Below are positions 1 to 5,541 of a stretch of 5,589 bases of DNA, in pieces. The notes under the pieces are model-generated. The model was not told the origin of the DNA. It saw nothing but the letters and a program-made list of their open reading frames with translations, and ran no database searches. Every line of letters starts with the position of its first letter. Positions within the stretch are counted from its first letter, which is position 1. Both the position numbers and the translations under genes were made by a program. The stretch is from Planctomycetaceae bacterium (GTDB taxonomy: Bacteria > Planctomycetota > Planctomycetia > Pirellulales > Thermoguttaceae): the NCBI GenBank assembly GCA_031274045.1, contig JAISQS010000215.1:1-5589 (forward strand). Direction: 5' to 3'.

Positions 1-61
1 GGGTTGGGAAATTTGTACCAGTTGCGAGTCGTTTGTGACTCAATATCCGTAGCTCAAATAG

Positions 62-120
62 GTAACAAAATCATATTTGTTACGATTGCGAAAGGGAATT
101 TTCAAGTGTAAAAAGTATAT
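62..120 (+). repeat. Dispersed 59 bp element, left copy
   Basis: This segment matches the reverse complement of 5041-5099 at about 47 of 59 positions by hand alignment. The best-conserved part is 94-120, with 26 of 27 identical, including GGGAATTTTCAAGT and TAAAAAGTATAT. Weaker similarity continues leftwards to about 25, with a gap (CAATATC and TAACAAAAT are shared). It lies downstream of the recQ stop codon. No ORF or known element was recognised. Confidence 0.75.
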
Positions 121-189
121 ACGTAATTGATTCGTTCTATTAACGCCGCTATAAGTGTAACTTAACCCGAAGTATCTCGCGCGCGTTTT

Positions 190-209
190 GGTCGGTTGTC
201 TACCTTACG
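190..209 (+). repeat. Palindromic repeat R1, partial copy
   Basis: GGTCGGTTGTCTACCTTACG matches the CTTACG-side half of the R1 family found at 2724, 2874, 3209 and 5493. The other half is missing. It lies between the 59 bp element and the recQ stop codon. An 8 bp inverted pair, AACGCCGC (142-149) and GCGGCGTT (220-227), brackets this copy. No convincing terminator for recQ is visible in 1-242, and no gene is present there. Confidence 0.6.
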
Positions 210-242
210 GACTTAATTTGCGGCGTTCTGTTTTTGCTCGTT

Positions 243-2456
243 TTATTTTTTAGAAATTCGTTTTCGCAAAAAGATTCTTGCGAGGCGAGCTTCTTCGTAA
301 TCGAGTTGACCGGCTGACAATTCCACCGCCGGTTTGAGGAGAAAATTTTCCGTCTCTCCGCCGCTTTCCCGAAACCATTTTTCAATTTGAGCCAGACGTT
401 CCGGTACAAAAAATTGATCAACTGAAATCTCCAAACCGGCTTCACCCAATTTTTCCAAATGTCCAACAATCGTACTTCGCGCCAAATTCCGCTCTTTTAC
501 CATTTCGTCAATCGTCCTGCCCTGCCGGATAAGAGAGTACGTTTCAAGATAGGTCGGCGTTAATGTTAAATTTGCCGGAACCGACACAAGCGGCAACGAT
601 GATGATTTTATGTTCGCTGCTTCATCAGGATATTGTTCGCAAAATTCCTTGACCACCGCAAGAAACCGCGAACCATACGCTTCGAATTTGTGTTGTCCAA
701 CGCCGTGAATTTGTAGGAGTTCTTCGGGATTGCGTGGAAAATCCCGAGCAATCTCATGAAGCGTCCGATCCGAAAACACAACATAAGGCGGAACATTTTC
801 CGCCTTTGCTAATTCCGTGCGGATTTCACGAAGCCGCTCAAAAAGCGGTTTGGAAAACGGCATCAAATCACTAAGTTGATTCGTAGCTGAAAGCGACGAA
901 GTTTTTGTTTTGCCCGAATGAATCTCCTGCTTCATCATCTGAAACTTCTTCTGTCCACGCAAAATAAACCAAGCCTCCTCCGTCAACTTCAGAATCGGAA
1001 GAGTTGGGTTTTCGACAAAAATAATTTTCTGTGATATCAACGCATCAATCACCGTCCGCCAATAATTTTTTGACTTGTCCTTTCCGACTCCATAAGTCGG
1101 TAACAAATTATGCTTGAATTGCCGGATTTTTTCGGTGTTGGCACCGACGAGAACTTCCGTGAGGTGAACCGCTCCGAATGATTCCTTTGTCCGATGGATC
1201 GCCGAAAGAACTTTTTGTGCCGGAATCGTTGCGTCTTCCCATTCGTGATCGTCAACACAAATATCACAGCCGTTACAATTACTTGTAGAAAAATCTTCGC
1301 CAAAATATTTCAACAGCATTACACGTCGGCAACTGTTGTGTTCCGCCAAACGAATCATCTGCCGAAGTTGTTCTTTTGCAATATCGCGGGCGTGTCCGTC
1401 TTCTATTTCGTCAACAAAATGGAGTTGTTGTACAATATCTTGTCGTCCAAAAAACAGAGTACAATCAGCCGGTTCTCCGTCGCGCCCTGCCCGACCGGTC
1501 TCTTGATAATATCCTTCGATATTTTTTGGCAAATCCGCATGAACAACAAAACGGACATTAGATTTATCAATTCCCATTCCAAACGCAATTGTCGCGACAA
1601 TAATCTGGCATTCGTCGCGGCTGAACGCTTCTTGCGCGGCGTGGCGATAAACATCGGACATGCCCGCGTGATACGGTCTCGCCGAAATACCGTTCGACTG
1701 AAGCATCTCGGCGGTCGCGTCAACTTTTTTGCGGCTGCTCCGATAAATAATACCGGATTCTCCGGCATGATCTGCCAAAAAATCTCGGAGTTGCTCGTCA
1801 AGATTTTGCTTCATTATAACCCGATAAAACAAATTCGGACGATTAAACGACGCACGAGTCAAATGAGGATTCCGCAAACCCAATCGCGTTACAATATCAT
1901 TCGCAACTTGCGGTGTTGCGGTCGCGGTAAAAGCGGCAACCGGAACGCTCGGAAATTCGTGAACAATTTTTGATAACGCAAGATAATCAGGACGAAAATC
2001 ATGTCCCCATTCTGAAATACAGTGCGCTTCATCCACCGCAAAAAACGCAACTTTCAATGTTTTCAACCGCTCGATGAAATGCTCTGAATTGAAGCGTTCA
2101 GGCGAAATGTAAAGCAAGTCCAGCATGTTTTGGCGAAGAGCTGCGCCAATCTCATTCTTCTCGGTTGCGGAAATGGTGCTGTTGAGAGTTCCGGCGTTTA
2201 AGCCATTGATTCGCGCCGCGTCAACCTGATCCTTCATCAAAGAAATCAAAGGCGAAACCACAACACAAACACCATCCATCAATCGGGCTGGCAATTGATA
2301 ACAGAGCGACTTGCCGCCACCGGTCGGCATCACAGCAAACACGTCACGACCTTCTAAAATCGCACGAACTATCTCCTCTTGATGCGGTCTGAAAGAACGG
2401 AAACCGAACACCGAAGAAAGAATAGAATCAATTTGTTCTGAATGATAATGTTGCAC
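243..2456 (-). CDS. recQ: ATP-dependent DNA helicase RecQ (3'-5' superfamily 2)
   Basis: This 737-residue protein is a RecQ helicase, which unwinds DNA 3'-5' using ATP in recombination and repair. Helicase motifs appear in order: motif 0 (FGFRSFRPHQ, residues 17-26), Walker A PTGGGKS (44-50, K49), DEAH (142-145) followed by the RecQ aromatic-rich loop SEWGHDFRP (148-156), FTATAT (176-181), motif V AFGMGIDKSNVRF (291-303) and motif VI QETGRAGRDG (318-327). The zinc site is intact (C376, C394, C397, C400). An RQC winged helix (about 405-515) and HRDC domain (about 535-605) follow. Residues about 632-680 look like the extra C-terminal helix-turn-helix found in many longer RecQ proteins, which explains a length above the 609 residues of E. 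coli RecQ. The start codon is GTG (2454-2456): an in-frame stop lies at 2475-2477 and the next Met is M43, inside the ATP-binding region. No Shine-Dalgarno motif precedes it. The gene stands alone and is divergent from metY. Confidence 0.97.
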   Translation of the reverse strand: MQHYHSEQIDSILSSVFGFRSFRPHQEEIVRAILEGRDVFAVMPTGGGKSLCYQLPARLMDGVCVVVSPLISLMKDQVDAARINGLNAGTLNSTISATEKNEIGAALRQNMLDLLYISPERFNSEHFIERLKTLKVAFFAVDEAHCISEWGHDFRPDYLALSKIVHEFPSVPVAAFTATATPQVANDIVTRLGLRNPHLTRASFNRPNLFYRVIMKQNLDEQLRDFLADHAGESGIIYRSSRKKVDATAEMLQSNGISARPYHAGMSDVYRHAAQEAFSRDECQIIVATIAFGMGIDKSNVRFVVHADLPKNIEGYYQETGRAGRDGEPADCTLFFGRQDIVQQLHFVDEIEDGHARDIAKEQLRQMIRLAEHNSCRRVMLLKYFGEDFSTSNCNGCDICVDDHEWEDATIPAQKVLSAIHRTKESFGAVHLTEVLVGANTEKIRQFKHNLLPTYGVGKDKSKNYWRTVIDALISQKIIFVENPTLPILKLTEEAWFILRGQKKFQMMKQEIHSGKTKTSSLSATNQLSDLMPFSKPLFERLREIRTELAKAENVPPYVVFSDRTLHEIARDFPRNPEELLQIHGVGQHKFEAYGSRFLAVVKEFCEQYPDEAANIKSSSLPLVSVPANLTLTPTYLETYSLIRQGRTIDEMVKERNLARSTIVGHLEKLGEAGLEISVDQFFVPERLAQIEKWFRESGGETENFLLKPAVELSAGQLDYEEARLARIFLRKRISKK

Positions 2457-2587
2457 AAAAGAGATTTGATAAATTCAACAACTGCATGTTGCCAATTTCG
2501 TTTTTGCAAGTAAAAAGAAAGAGACAACAATTCAGCGGTTTGTACGTTTTGTTTTTATTTTGCCGGTCAATTTACGTTGCGCAAAAT

Positions 2588-2622
2588 ATTCTATCGCAGC
2601 GTTTTTTCAACTGGCAATTATA
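2588..2622 (-). promoter_or_regulatory. Candidate recQ promoter(s)
   Basis: On the minus strand, TTGCCA (2612-2617) and TAGAAT (2588-2593) are separated by 18 bp, a reasonable sigma-70-type pair that would give a recQ leader of about 125 nt. An overlapping perfect TATAAT (2617-2622) could serve as an alternative -10 box, but its -35 is poor. A CGCAAA-type inverted pair (2580-2590 and 2626-2635) brackets the region. This is prediction from sequence only. AT-rich DNA gives such matches easily. Confidence 0.3.
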
Positions 2623-2723
2623 ATAATATTTGCGTTGCGCTAAAAAACACAACACAGACAAGGAACAACGCACCGAATATACACAAAACAAAACCGAAGT
2701 CAACGCTACACAAACAAACACGC
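2623..2723. other. Non-coding A/C-rich strand-skewed stretch
   Basis: From about 2640 to 2723 the plus strand is dominated by A and C (ACACAACACAGACAAGGAAC, ACACAAAACAAAACC, CTACACAAACAAACACGC) and is poor in T and G. I see no gene, no start with a ribosome site and no hairpin in it. It separates the recQ promoter region from the repeat cluster. Confidence 0.5.
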
Positions 2724-2770
2724 AACCGCCCAGCGGTCGGTTGACTACCTTACGCGTCGGCGTAGCCGAC
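2724..2770 (+). repeat. Palindromic repeat R1 with adjoining hairpin
   Basis: The R1 unit (2724-2754) has AACCG...CGGTT ends around CCCAGCGGT, followed by GACTACCTTACG. Its reverse complement corresponds to the units at 2874 and 5493. Directly after it, GTCGGCGTAGCCGAC (2756-2770) forms a 6 bp stem with a GTA loop. In the other full copies the equivalent GTCGGC hairpin adjoins the opposite end of R1, so R1 and the hairpin behave as separate modules. Confidence 0.7.
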
Positions 2771-2772
2771 AA

Positions 2773-2816
2773 GCCGCGAAGCGGCGCGCGGACTGGAACG
2801 CGGGCGTCCCGCCCGC
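2773..2816. repeat. Two GC-rich hairpin modules
   Basis: GCCGCGAAGCGGC (2773-2785) is a 5 bp stem with a GAA loop. At 2800-2816, GCGGGCG and CGCCCGC form a perfect 7 bp stem with a TCC loop, preceded by GACTGGAAC. The second resembles a GC hairpin that is common between genes in planctomycete-like genomes; this is recollection, not a search. Short open frames crossing these modules are products of repeat composition. Confidence 0.55.
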
Positions 2817-2873
2817 CCAAGTGCATTAGGTAACCGAATAAGTTTGGTAGGAACGCCAAAACAGGTTGGCAAA

Positions 2874-2924
2874 CGTAAGGTGGGCAACCGACTGCCAGGC
2901 GGTTGCGTCGGCGCACTCGCCGAC
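2874..2924 (-). repeat. Palindromic repeat R1 with adjoining hairpin, inverted copy
   Basis: The R1 unit begins CGTAAGGTGGGCAACCGAC (2874-2892) and ends in CAGGCGGTTGCG (2895-2906). It is followed by GTCGGCG-CACT-CGCCGAC (2907-2924), a perfect 7 bp stem. The arrangement is the same as at 5493-5541, including the hairpin on the CGGTT side. Confidence 0.7.
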
Positions 2925-2954
2925 TGTGGGGGCGGATTACGCACCGGAATTTCT

Positions 2955-3144
2955 ATCGCCCAAAACCAAAAAACGCTGACGTTGTAGGGGCGAGGCTTGC
3001 CCGCGTCCCCCAAGGTGCGGGAAATGTATTGGAATTTCTACTGGCAAAAAAACCTCATTTTGGTATATCAGCGCGTTTCCCGCCTCTTCGGGACGAGGGC
3101 AAGCCTCGCCCCTACAACATCAACGTTTTTTTGGTTTTGCCGAT
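2955..3144. repeat. Long imperfect inverted repeat (arms about 70 nt)
   Basis: Arms 2955-3024 and 3076-3144 are reverse complements of each other with a few mismatches and small indels, around a 51 nt spacer. The best block is a perfect 22 bp match (2981-3002 with 3097-3118), flanked by matching AAAACCAAAAAA/TTTTTTGGTTTT tracts and outer GCGGGAAA/TTTCCCGC. Each arm also contains its own small GGGCGAGGCTTGCCC hairpin. A 10 bp direct repeat, GGAATTTCTA, occurs at 2946-2955 and 3031-3040. The DNA could extrude as a cruciform, or its transcript fold into a long hairpin. No protein-coding signal is seen. Confidence 0.8.
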
Positions 3145-3208
3145 GCGTTTTCCGCTCCCGTTGTCGGCGAGCGATAATGATTTACTGGCGACGCTATTCA
3201 CCAAGAAA

Positions 3209-3235
3209 GCCCAGCGGTCGGTTGCCCACCTTACG
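3209..3235 (+). repeat. Palindromic repeat R1, copy without its AACCG end
   Basis: GCCCAGCGGTCGGTTG then CCCACCTTACG matches the R1 family in the plus orientation. The outer AACC of the palindrome is absent, and no GTCGGC hairpin adjoins it. Confidence 0.65.
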
Positions 3236-3251
3236 TTTGCCAGTGTGTTCC

Positions 3252-3290
3252 GCTCCTCTTGGGGACGAGGGCAAGCCCCGCCTCTACAAC
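3252..3290 (+). repeat. Third copy of the inverted-repeat arm
   Basis: This segment shares GGGACGAGGGCAAGCC and CTACAACGTTT with the right arm of the inverted repeat (3082-3128), in the same orientation. It differs by a few substitutions, such as CCCCGCCT in place of CTCGCCCC. The T-rich tail of the arm is lacking here. The arm is thus a repeat unit that also occurs singly. Confidence 0.65.
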
Positions 3291-3344
3291 GTTTGGCGTG
3301 GTTTGGTCGTGTTATATGCTGGCGGGCTGGTTTATTTTATTTAG

Positions 3345-3391
3345 CCGTGATATGTCACGGGCAAAATTATTTATCCCGCGATATATCACGG
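3345..3391. promoter_or_regulatory. Pair of operator-like 16 bp palindromes upstream of metY
   Basis: CCGTGATATGTCACGG (3345-3360) and CCGCGATATATCACGG (3376-3391) each differ at one position from the perfect palindrome CCGTGATATATCACGG. Their centres lie 31 bp apart, close to three helical turns, so dimeric proteins bound to both would face the same side of the DNA. They lie in AT-rich DNA just after the repeat cluster and 262 bp before the metY start codon. Together this suggests cooperative binding of a transcription factor controlling metY. I do not recognise the regulator family and do not assign one. A structured RNA or a further repeat unit is the alternative. Confidence 0.6.
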
Positions 3392-3395
3392 AATA

Positions 3396-3424
3396 TTGGG
3401 TATATTTACAATGGCATAATAAAT
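3396..3424 (+). promoter_or_regulatory. Weak candidate metY promoter
   Basis: TTGGGT (3396-3401) and ATAAAT (3419-3424) are spaced by 17 bp, just downstream of the second operator-like palindrome. TATATT (3401-3406) and CATAAT (3415-3420) are alternative -10 boxes without a convincing -35. Any of these would give a metY leader of about 220-240 nt. The match is weak, and the position beside the palindromes is the main argument. Confidence 0.22.
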
Positions 3425-3569
3425 GCTATCGTTGATAACATAAAAGAACGCTGATTGTGAGAGCATGAATTTTGTGCGTCAAAAAATATGCCGGCGGCAG
3501 TTTATTTGAGCGGCTTGAATTGAGAAAGAATTGGAAAGATTTATTTGCCCGATTCGAATATCCTCGTCG

Positions 3570-3652
3570 TTAAATTTATCAACCATTAACCACCTAACAT
3601 TAACTAACTAATTAACCATCAACACAAATCAACTAACAAACACTAATTACTA
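3570..3652 (+). promoter_or_regulatory. G-free translation leader of metY
   Basis: The 83 bases directly before the metY ATG contain only A, C and T; the first G after position 3569 is the G of the start codon. The tract is built of loose repeats of the type TTAACCA, TAACTAACTA and AACTAACAAAC. It cannot carry a Shine-Dalgarno sequence and has no G for G-C or G-U pairing, so it should be almost unstructured in the mRNA. This fits initiation on an open A-rich leader, as known in bacteria that rely little on Shine-Dalgarno pairing; the mechanism is inference. Confidence 0.6.
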
Positions 3653-4942
3653 ATGTCTAAAAAAGATTATCGTATCGAAACGCTTGCAATTCATGCAGGT
3701 CAAGAAATCGAACCTACCACACTTGCCCGCGCGGTGCCGGTTTACCGAACCACCGCGTACAACTTCAAAAACTCACAACACGGGGCAAACCTTTTTGCCC
3801 TCAAAGAACTCGGTAACATCTACTCCAGATTGATGAACCCGACAAATGATGTTCTTGAAAAACGTCTGGCTGCATTGGACAAAGGTGCTGCCGCATTGAC
3901 TTTGTCCAGCGGAACCGCCGCCGTCTATTTCACCATCACAAATATCCTGCGTCAAGGAGACGAATTCGTTACCGCGTCAAACCTTTACGGCGGCACATTC
4001 ACGCAGTTCGACGCAATCCTGCCGCAACAAGGAATCACCGCACGATTCACGCCGGTCAACGACTTCAACGCCGTCGAATCCGCAATCAACAAAAAAACCA
4101 AAGCCATCTTCATCGAAACAATCGGAAACCCCGTACTCGATGTTGCGGATATTGAAGGTTACGCAAAAATAGCCAAAAAGCATCATTTGCCGTTGATTGT
4201 TGACTCGACTTTTACTCCGCCGACATTGCTGCGACCAATTGAACACGGCGCAAATATTGTCATACATTCTTTGTCAAAATGGATCGGAGGTCACGGCACC
4301 GGCATTGGCGGAGTCGTAATTGATGATGGCAAATTTGACTGGACAGACCAGAAATTTGACCTATATAATGAGCCGGATCGCGGCTATCACGGGTTACGTT
4401 TTGCCCATGATTTAGGTCCGCTTTCGCCGTTAGCGTTTATTCTCCGGCTTAGGACTGTCGGGTTGCGAAATCAAGGACCGACACTTGCACCGGACGCGGC
4501 TTGGATATTCTTGCAAGGAGTCGAATCATTGCCGTTGAGAGCCGCGAGACATAGCGAAAATGCTTTGAAGGTTGCGGAGTATTTGAAGAAGCATCCCAAA
4601 GTTGCGTGGGTTCGCTACCCAAGTTTGGCTGGCGACAGCTCGCAGAAACTCGCCAAAAAATACTTGCCGGAAGGTGCCGGAGGAATGGTCGTGTTCGGTC
4701 TAAAAGCCGGAAGCGATGCCGCTATAAAATTCGTCGATAACATCGAATTGTTCAGCCTGCTCGCAAATGTCGGCGACGCAAAAAGCCTCATCATTCACTC
4801 CGCAAGCACCACTCACTCACAATTGAGCGAGAAAGATCAAAAAGCATCAGGTCTGAATGCAGACTTGATAAGATTGTCAATCGGACTCGAACACATCGAC
4901 GACATCATCGGCGCACTCGACGACGGTTTGAAAAAAGTATAA
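3653..4942 (+). CDS. metY: O-acetylhomoserine sulfhydrylase (O-acetylhomoserine aminocarboxypropyltransferase)
   Basis: This 429-residue PLP enzyme of the Cys/Met metabolism family most likely makes L-homocysteine from O-acetyl-L-homoserine and sulfide in the cytoplasm (direct sulfhydrylation route to methionine). The family signature is complete: YSRLMNPT (57-64; Tyr/Arg normally bind the cofactor phosphate of the partner subunit), SSGTAA (85-90), LYGGT (111-115; Tyr stacks on PLP), VDST (183-186; Asp contacts the PLP ring nitrogen), SLSKWIGGHGT (206-216) with the PLP-binding lysine K209, and IRLSIGLE (406-413; Arg binds the substrate carboxylate). The segment at about 225-285 after the lysine is the insertion that separates MetY (about 425-430 residues) from the shorter cystathionine gamma-synthase and methionine gamma-lyase. 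The ATG at 3653 fits the family N-terminus (YRIETLAIHAGQ). No Shine-Dalgarno is possible because the 83 nt before it contain no G. The gene is monocistronic, with a terminator 44 nt after the TAA. The exact sulfur donor cannot be told from sequence. Confidence 0.95.
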   Translation: MSKKDYRIETLAIHAGQEIEPTTLARAVPVYRTTAYNFKNSQHGANLFALKELGNIYSRLMNPTNDVLEKRLAALDKGAAALTLSSGTAAVYFTITNILRQGDEFVTASNLYGGTFTQFDAILPQQGITARFTPVNDFNAVESAINKKTKAIFIETIGNPVLDVADIEGYAKIAKKHHLPLIVDSTFTPPTLLRPIEHGANIVIHSLSKWIGGHGTGIGGVVIDDGKFDWTDQKFDLYNEPDRGYHGLRFAHDLGPLSPLAFILRLRTVGLRNQGPTLAPDAAWIFLQGVESLPLRAARHSENALKVAEYLKKHPKVAWVRYPSLAGDSSQKLAKKYLPEGAGGMVVFGLKAGSDAAIKFVDNIELFSLLANVGDAKSLIIHSASTTHSQLSEKDQKASGLNADLIRLSIGLEHIDDIIGALDDGLKKV

Positions 4943-4985
4943 ACACAGACCGCGCGTTCGCGCTGATCGTTAAAAAAGCAGAGGC

Positions 4986-5036
4986 AAACCTTATACGGTA
5001 TAGTCGCAACTACGCCGTATAAGGTTTTTGATTTTT
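4986..5036 (+). terminator. Intrinsic terminator of metY
   Basis: A perfect 13 bp stem pairs AAACCTTATACGG (4986-4998) with CCGTATAAGGTTT (5015-5027). Beyond an internal T-G wobble and an A-C mismatch, it extends with TAGT/ACTA around a CGCA loop. The stem runs into TTTTT and then GATTTTT, so it fits a rho-independent terminator on the plus strand, starting 44 nt after the metY stop codon. Confidence 0.85.
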
Positions 5037-5040
5037 CGTA

Positions 5041-5099
5041 ATATACTTTTTATACTTGAAAATTCCCATTCGCCATCACCATCGACATAATTTTGTTAT
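5041..5099 (-). repeat. Dispersed 59 bp element, right copy (inverted)
   Basis: This is the inverted partner of 62-120. The near-identical 27 bp core is at 5041-5067, and it starts just after the metY terminator. Both copies lie beyond the 3' end of a gene with the conserved end pointing towards that gene, so seen from either gene the order is the same: stop codon, then ATATAC, then the rest of the element. It could be a mobile miniature element or a conserved 3' signal. Confidence 0.75.
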
Positions 5100-5171
5100 C
5101 GATATTGATCCCCGACTAACTCACGCTTTACCAATTCGCGATATACGCCCAGCTTCACTTACCTTAATAAC

Positions 5172-5246
5172 TATTCGACAAACTGTGTTAACTAACTATG
5201 CGACAAACTGTGTTGACTAACTATGCGACAAACGGAGTTGGCTGTC
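5172..5246 (+). repeat. Three tandem 25 bp direct repeats
   Basis: Units at 5172-5196, 5197-5221 and 5222-5246 each begin TATKCGACAAAC. Units 1 and 2 differ at two positions (TATTCGAC/TATGCGAC and GTTAACTAAC/GTTGACTAAC). Unit 3 has the same first 12 bases as unit 2, then diverges to GGAGTTGGCTGTC, running into a TTACG resembling the end of R1. No protein is encoded across the array. Confidence 0.85.
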
Positions 5247-5268
5247 TTACGTTGCGGCGAATTTTTTA

Positions 5269-5350
5269 CGCCCCAACGGGGTCAAAAGCTCATAGCACGG
5301 GGCAACGCCCTGTGAAAAATCGCCCCCAATAACTCTCGCCCTGAAAGGGC
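5269..5350. repeat. Triple-hairpin intergenic repeat
   Basis: Three hairpins follow one another: CCCCAACGGGG (5271-5281), CACGGGGC-AAC-GCCCTGTG (5296-5314, 8 pairs with one G-T) and GCCCTGAAAGGGC (5338-5350). The linkers contain CATAG and CGCCCCC. This order and the linkers match a repeat I recall as widespread between genes of Planctomycetota, Verrucomicrobiota and Bacteroidota. The trailing AGCCAAAAGGGTGCGG looks like a decayed continuation. No transposase is present in the window. Confidence 0.65.
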
Positions 5351-5441
5351 AAAAGCCAAAAGGGTGCGGAAAAAACTTTGGTTCACCAACACGCCAAAAC
5401 CTCATTTCCACCTAATTTTTCAAACAAAACAACCGTTAGCG

Positions 5442-5459
5442 AAGGGGGCTTGCCCCCTT
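5442..5459. repeat. GC hairpin
   Basis: AAGGGGGCTTGCCCCCTT is a perfect palindrome with a 7 bp stem and a CTTG loop. A weak T-containing tail follows (GTTATACC), but no gene precedes it on either strand, so I read it as another intergenic hairpin rather than a terminator. Confidence 0.55.
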
Positions 5460-5492
5460 GTTATACCACACAAGTTTTTTTGCGTTGGTGAT

Positions 5493-5541
5493 CGTAAGGT
5501 GGGTAACCGACCGCCAGGCGGTTACGTCGGCGCAAGCCGAC
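5493..5541 (-). repeat. Palindromic repeat R1 with adjoining hairpin, distal copy
   Basis: CGTAAGGTGGGTAACCGACC begins the unit at 5493; the AACCG...CGGTT palindrome and TACG end at 5526. GTCGGCGCAAGCCGAC (5526-5541) then forms a 6 bp stem with a GCAA loop. Orientation and order equal the copy at 2874-2924, from which it differs at only a few positions. Nothing gene-like is visible from here to the window end. Confidence 0.7.

Noticed and set aside
1194..1973. Long plus-strand open frame (259 codons) opposite recQ
   Set aside because: It lies wholly inside the coding sequence of an intact RecQ with all motifs conserved. The product has no recognisable features, so it is an antisense shadow.
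2572..2916. Open frames on both strands over the GC hairpins (for example 114 codons minus, 67 codons plus)
   Set aside because: They overlap each other on opposite strands and exist because GC-rich palindromic repeats lack stop codons. Arg/Pro-rich words recur wherever R1 occurs.
2724..3290. Repeat cluster as a CRISPR array
   Set aside because: Units are inverted as well as direct, spacing is irregular, and there is no constant-length spacer or cas gene.
2903..3454. Open frame of 183 codons on the plus strand between recQ and metY
   Set aside because: It runs through the R1 hairpin, both inverted-repeat arms, another R1 copy and the operator palindromes. Its translation is low-complexity repeat-derived sequence with no recognisable domain and no start signal.
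3420..3652. Possible SAM-type or other methionine-linked riboswitch in the metY leader
   Set aside because: I looked for SAM-I, SAM-II and SAH riboswitch core words and paired stems and saw none. The last 83 nt cannot form stems for lack of G.
62..5099. recQ-metY block as a composite transposon
   Set aside because: The bracketing repeats are only about 59 bp and about 80% identical, no transposase is present, and both genes are ordinary housekeeping functions.
5135..5150. Third operator half-site (CGCGATATACGC) near the tandem repeats
   Set aside because: It matches only part of one half of the CCGTGATATATCACGG palindrome and has no symmetric partner or nearby promoter.
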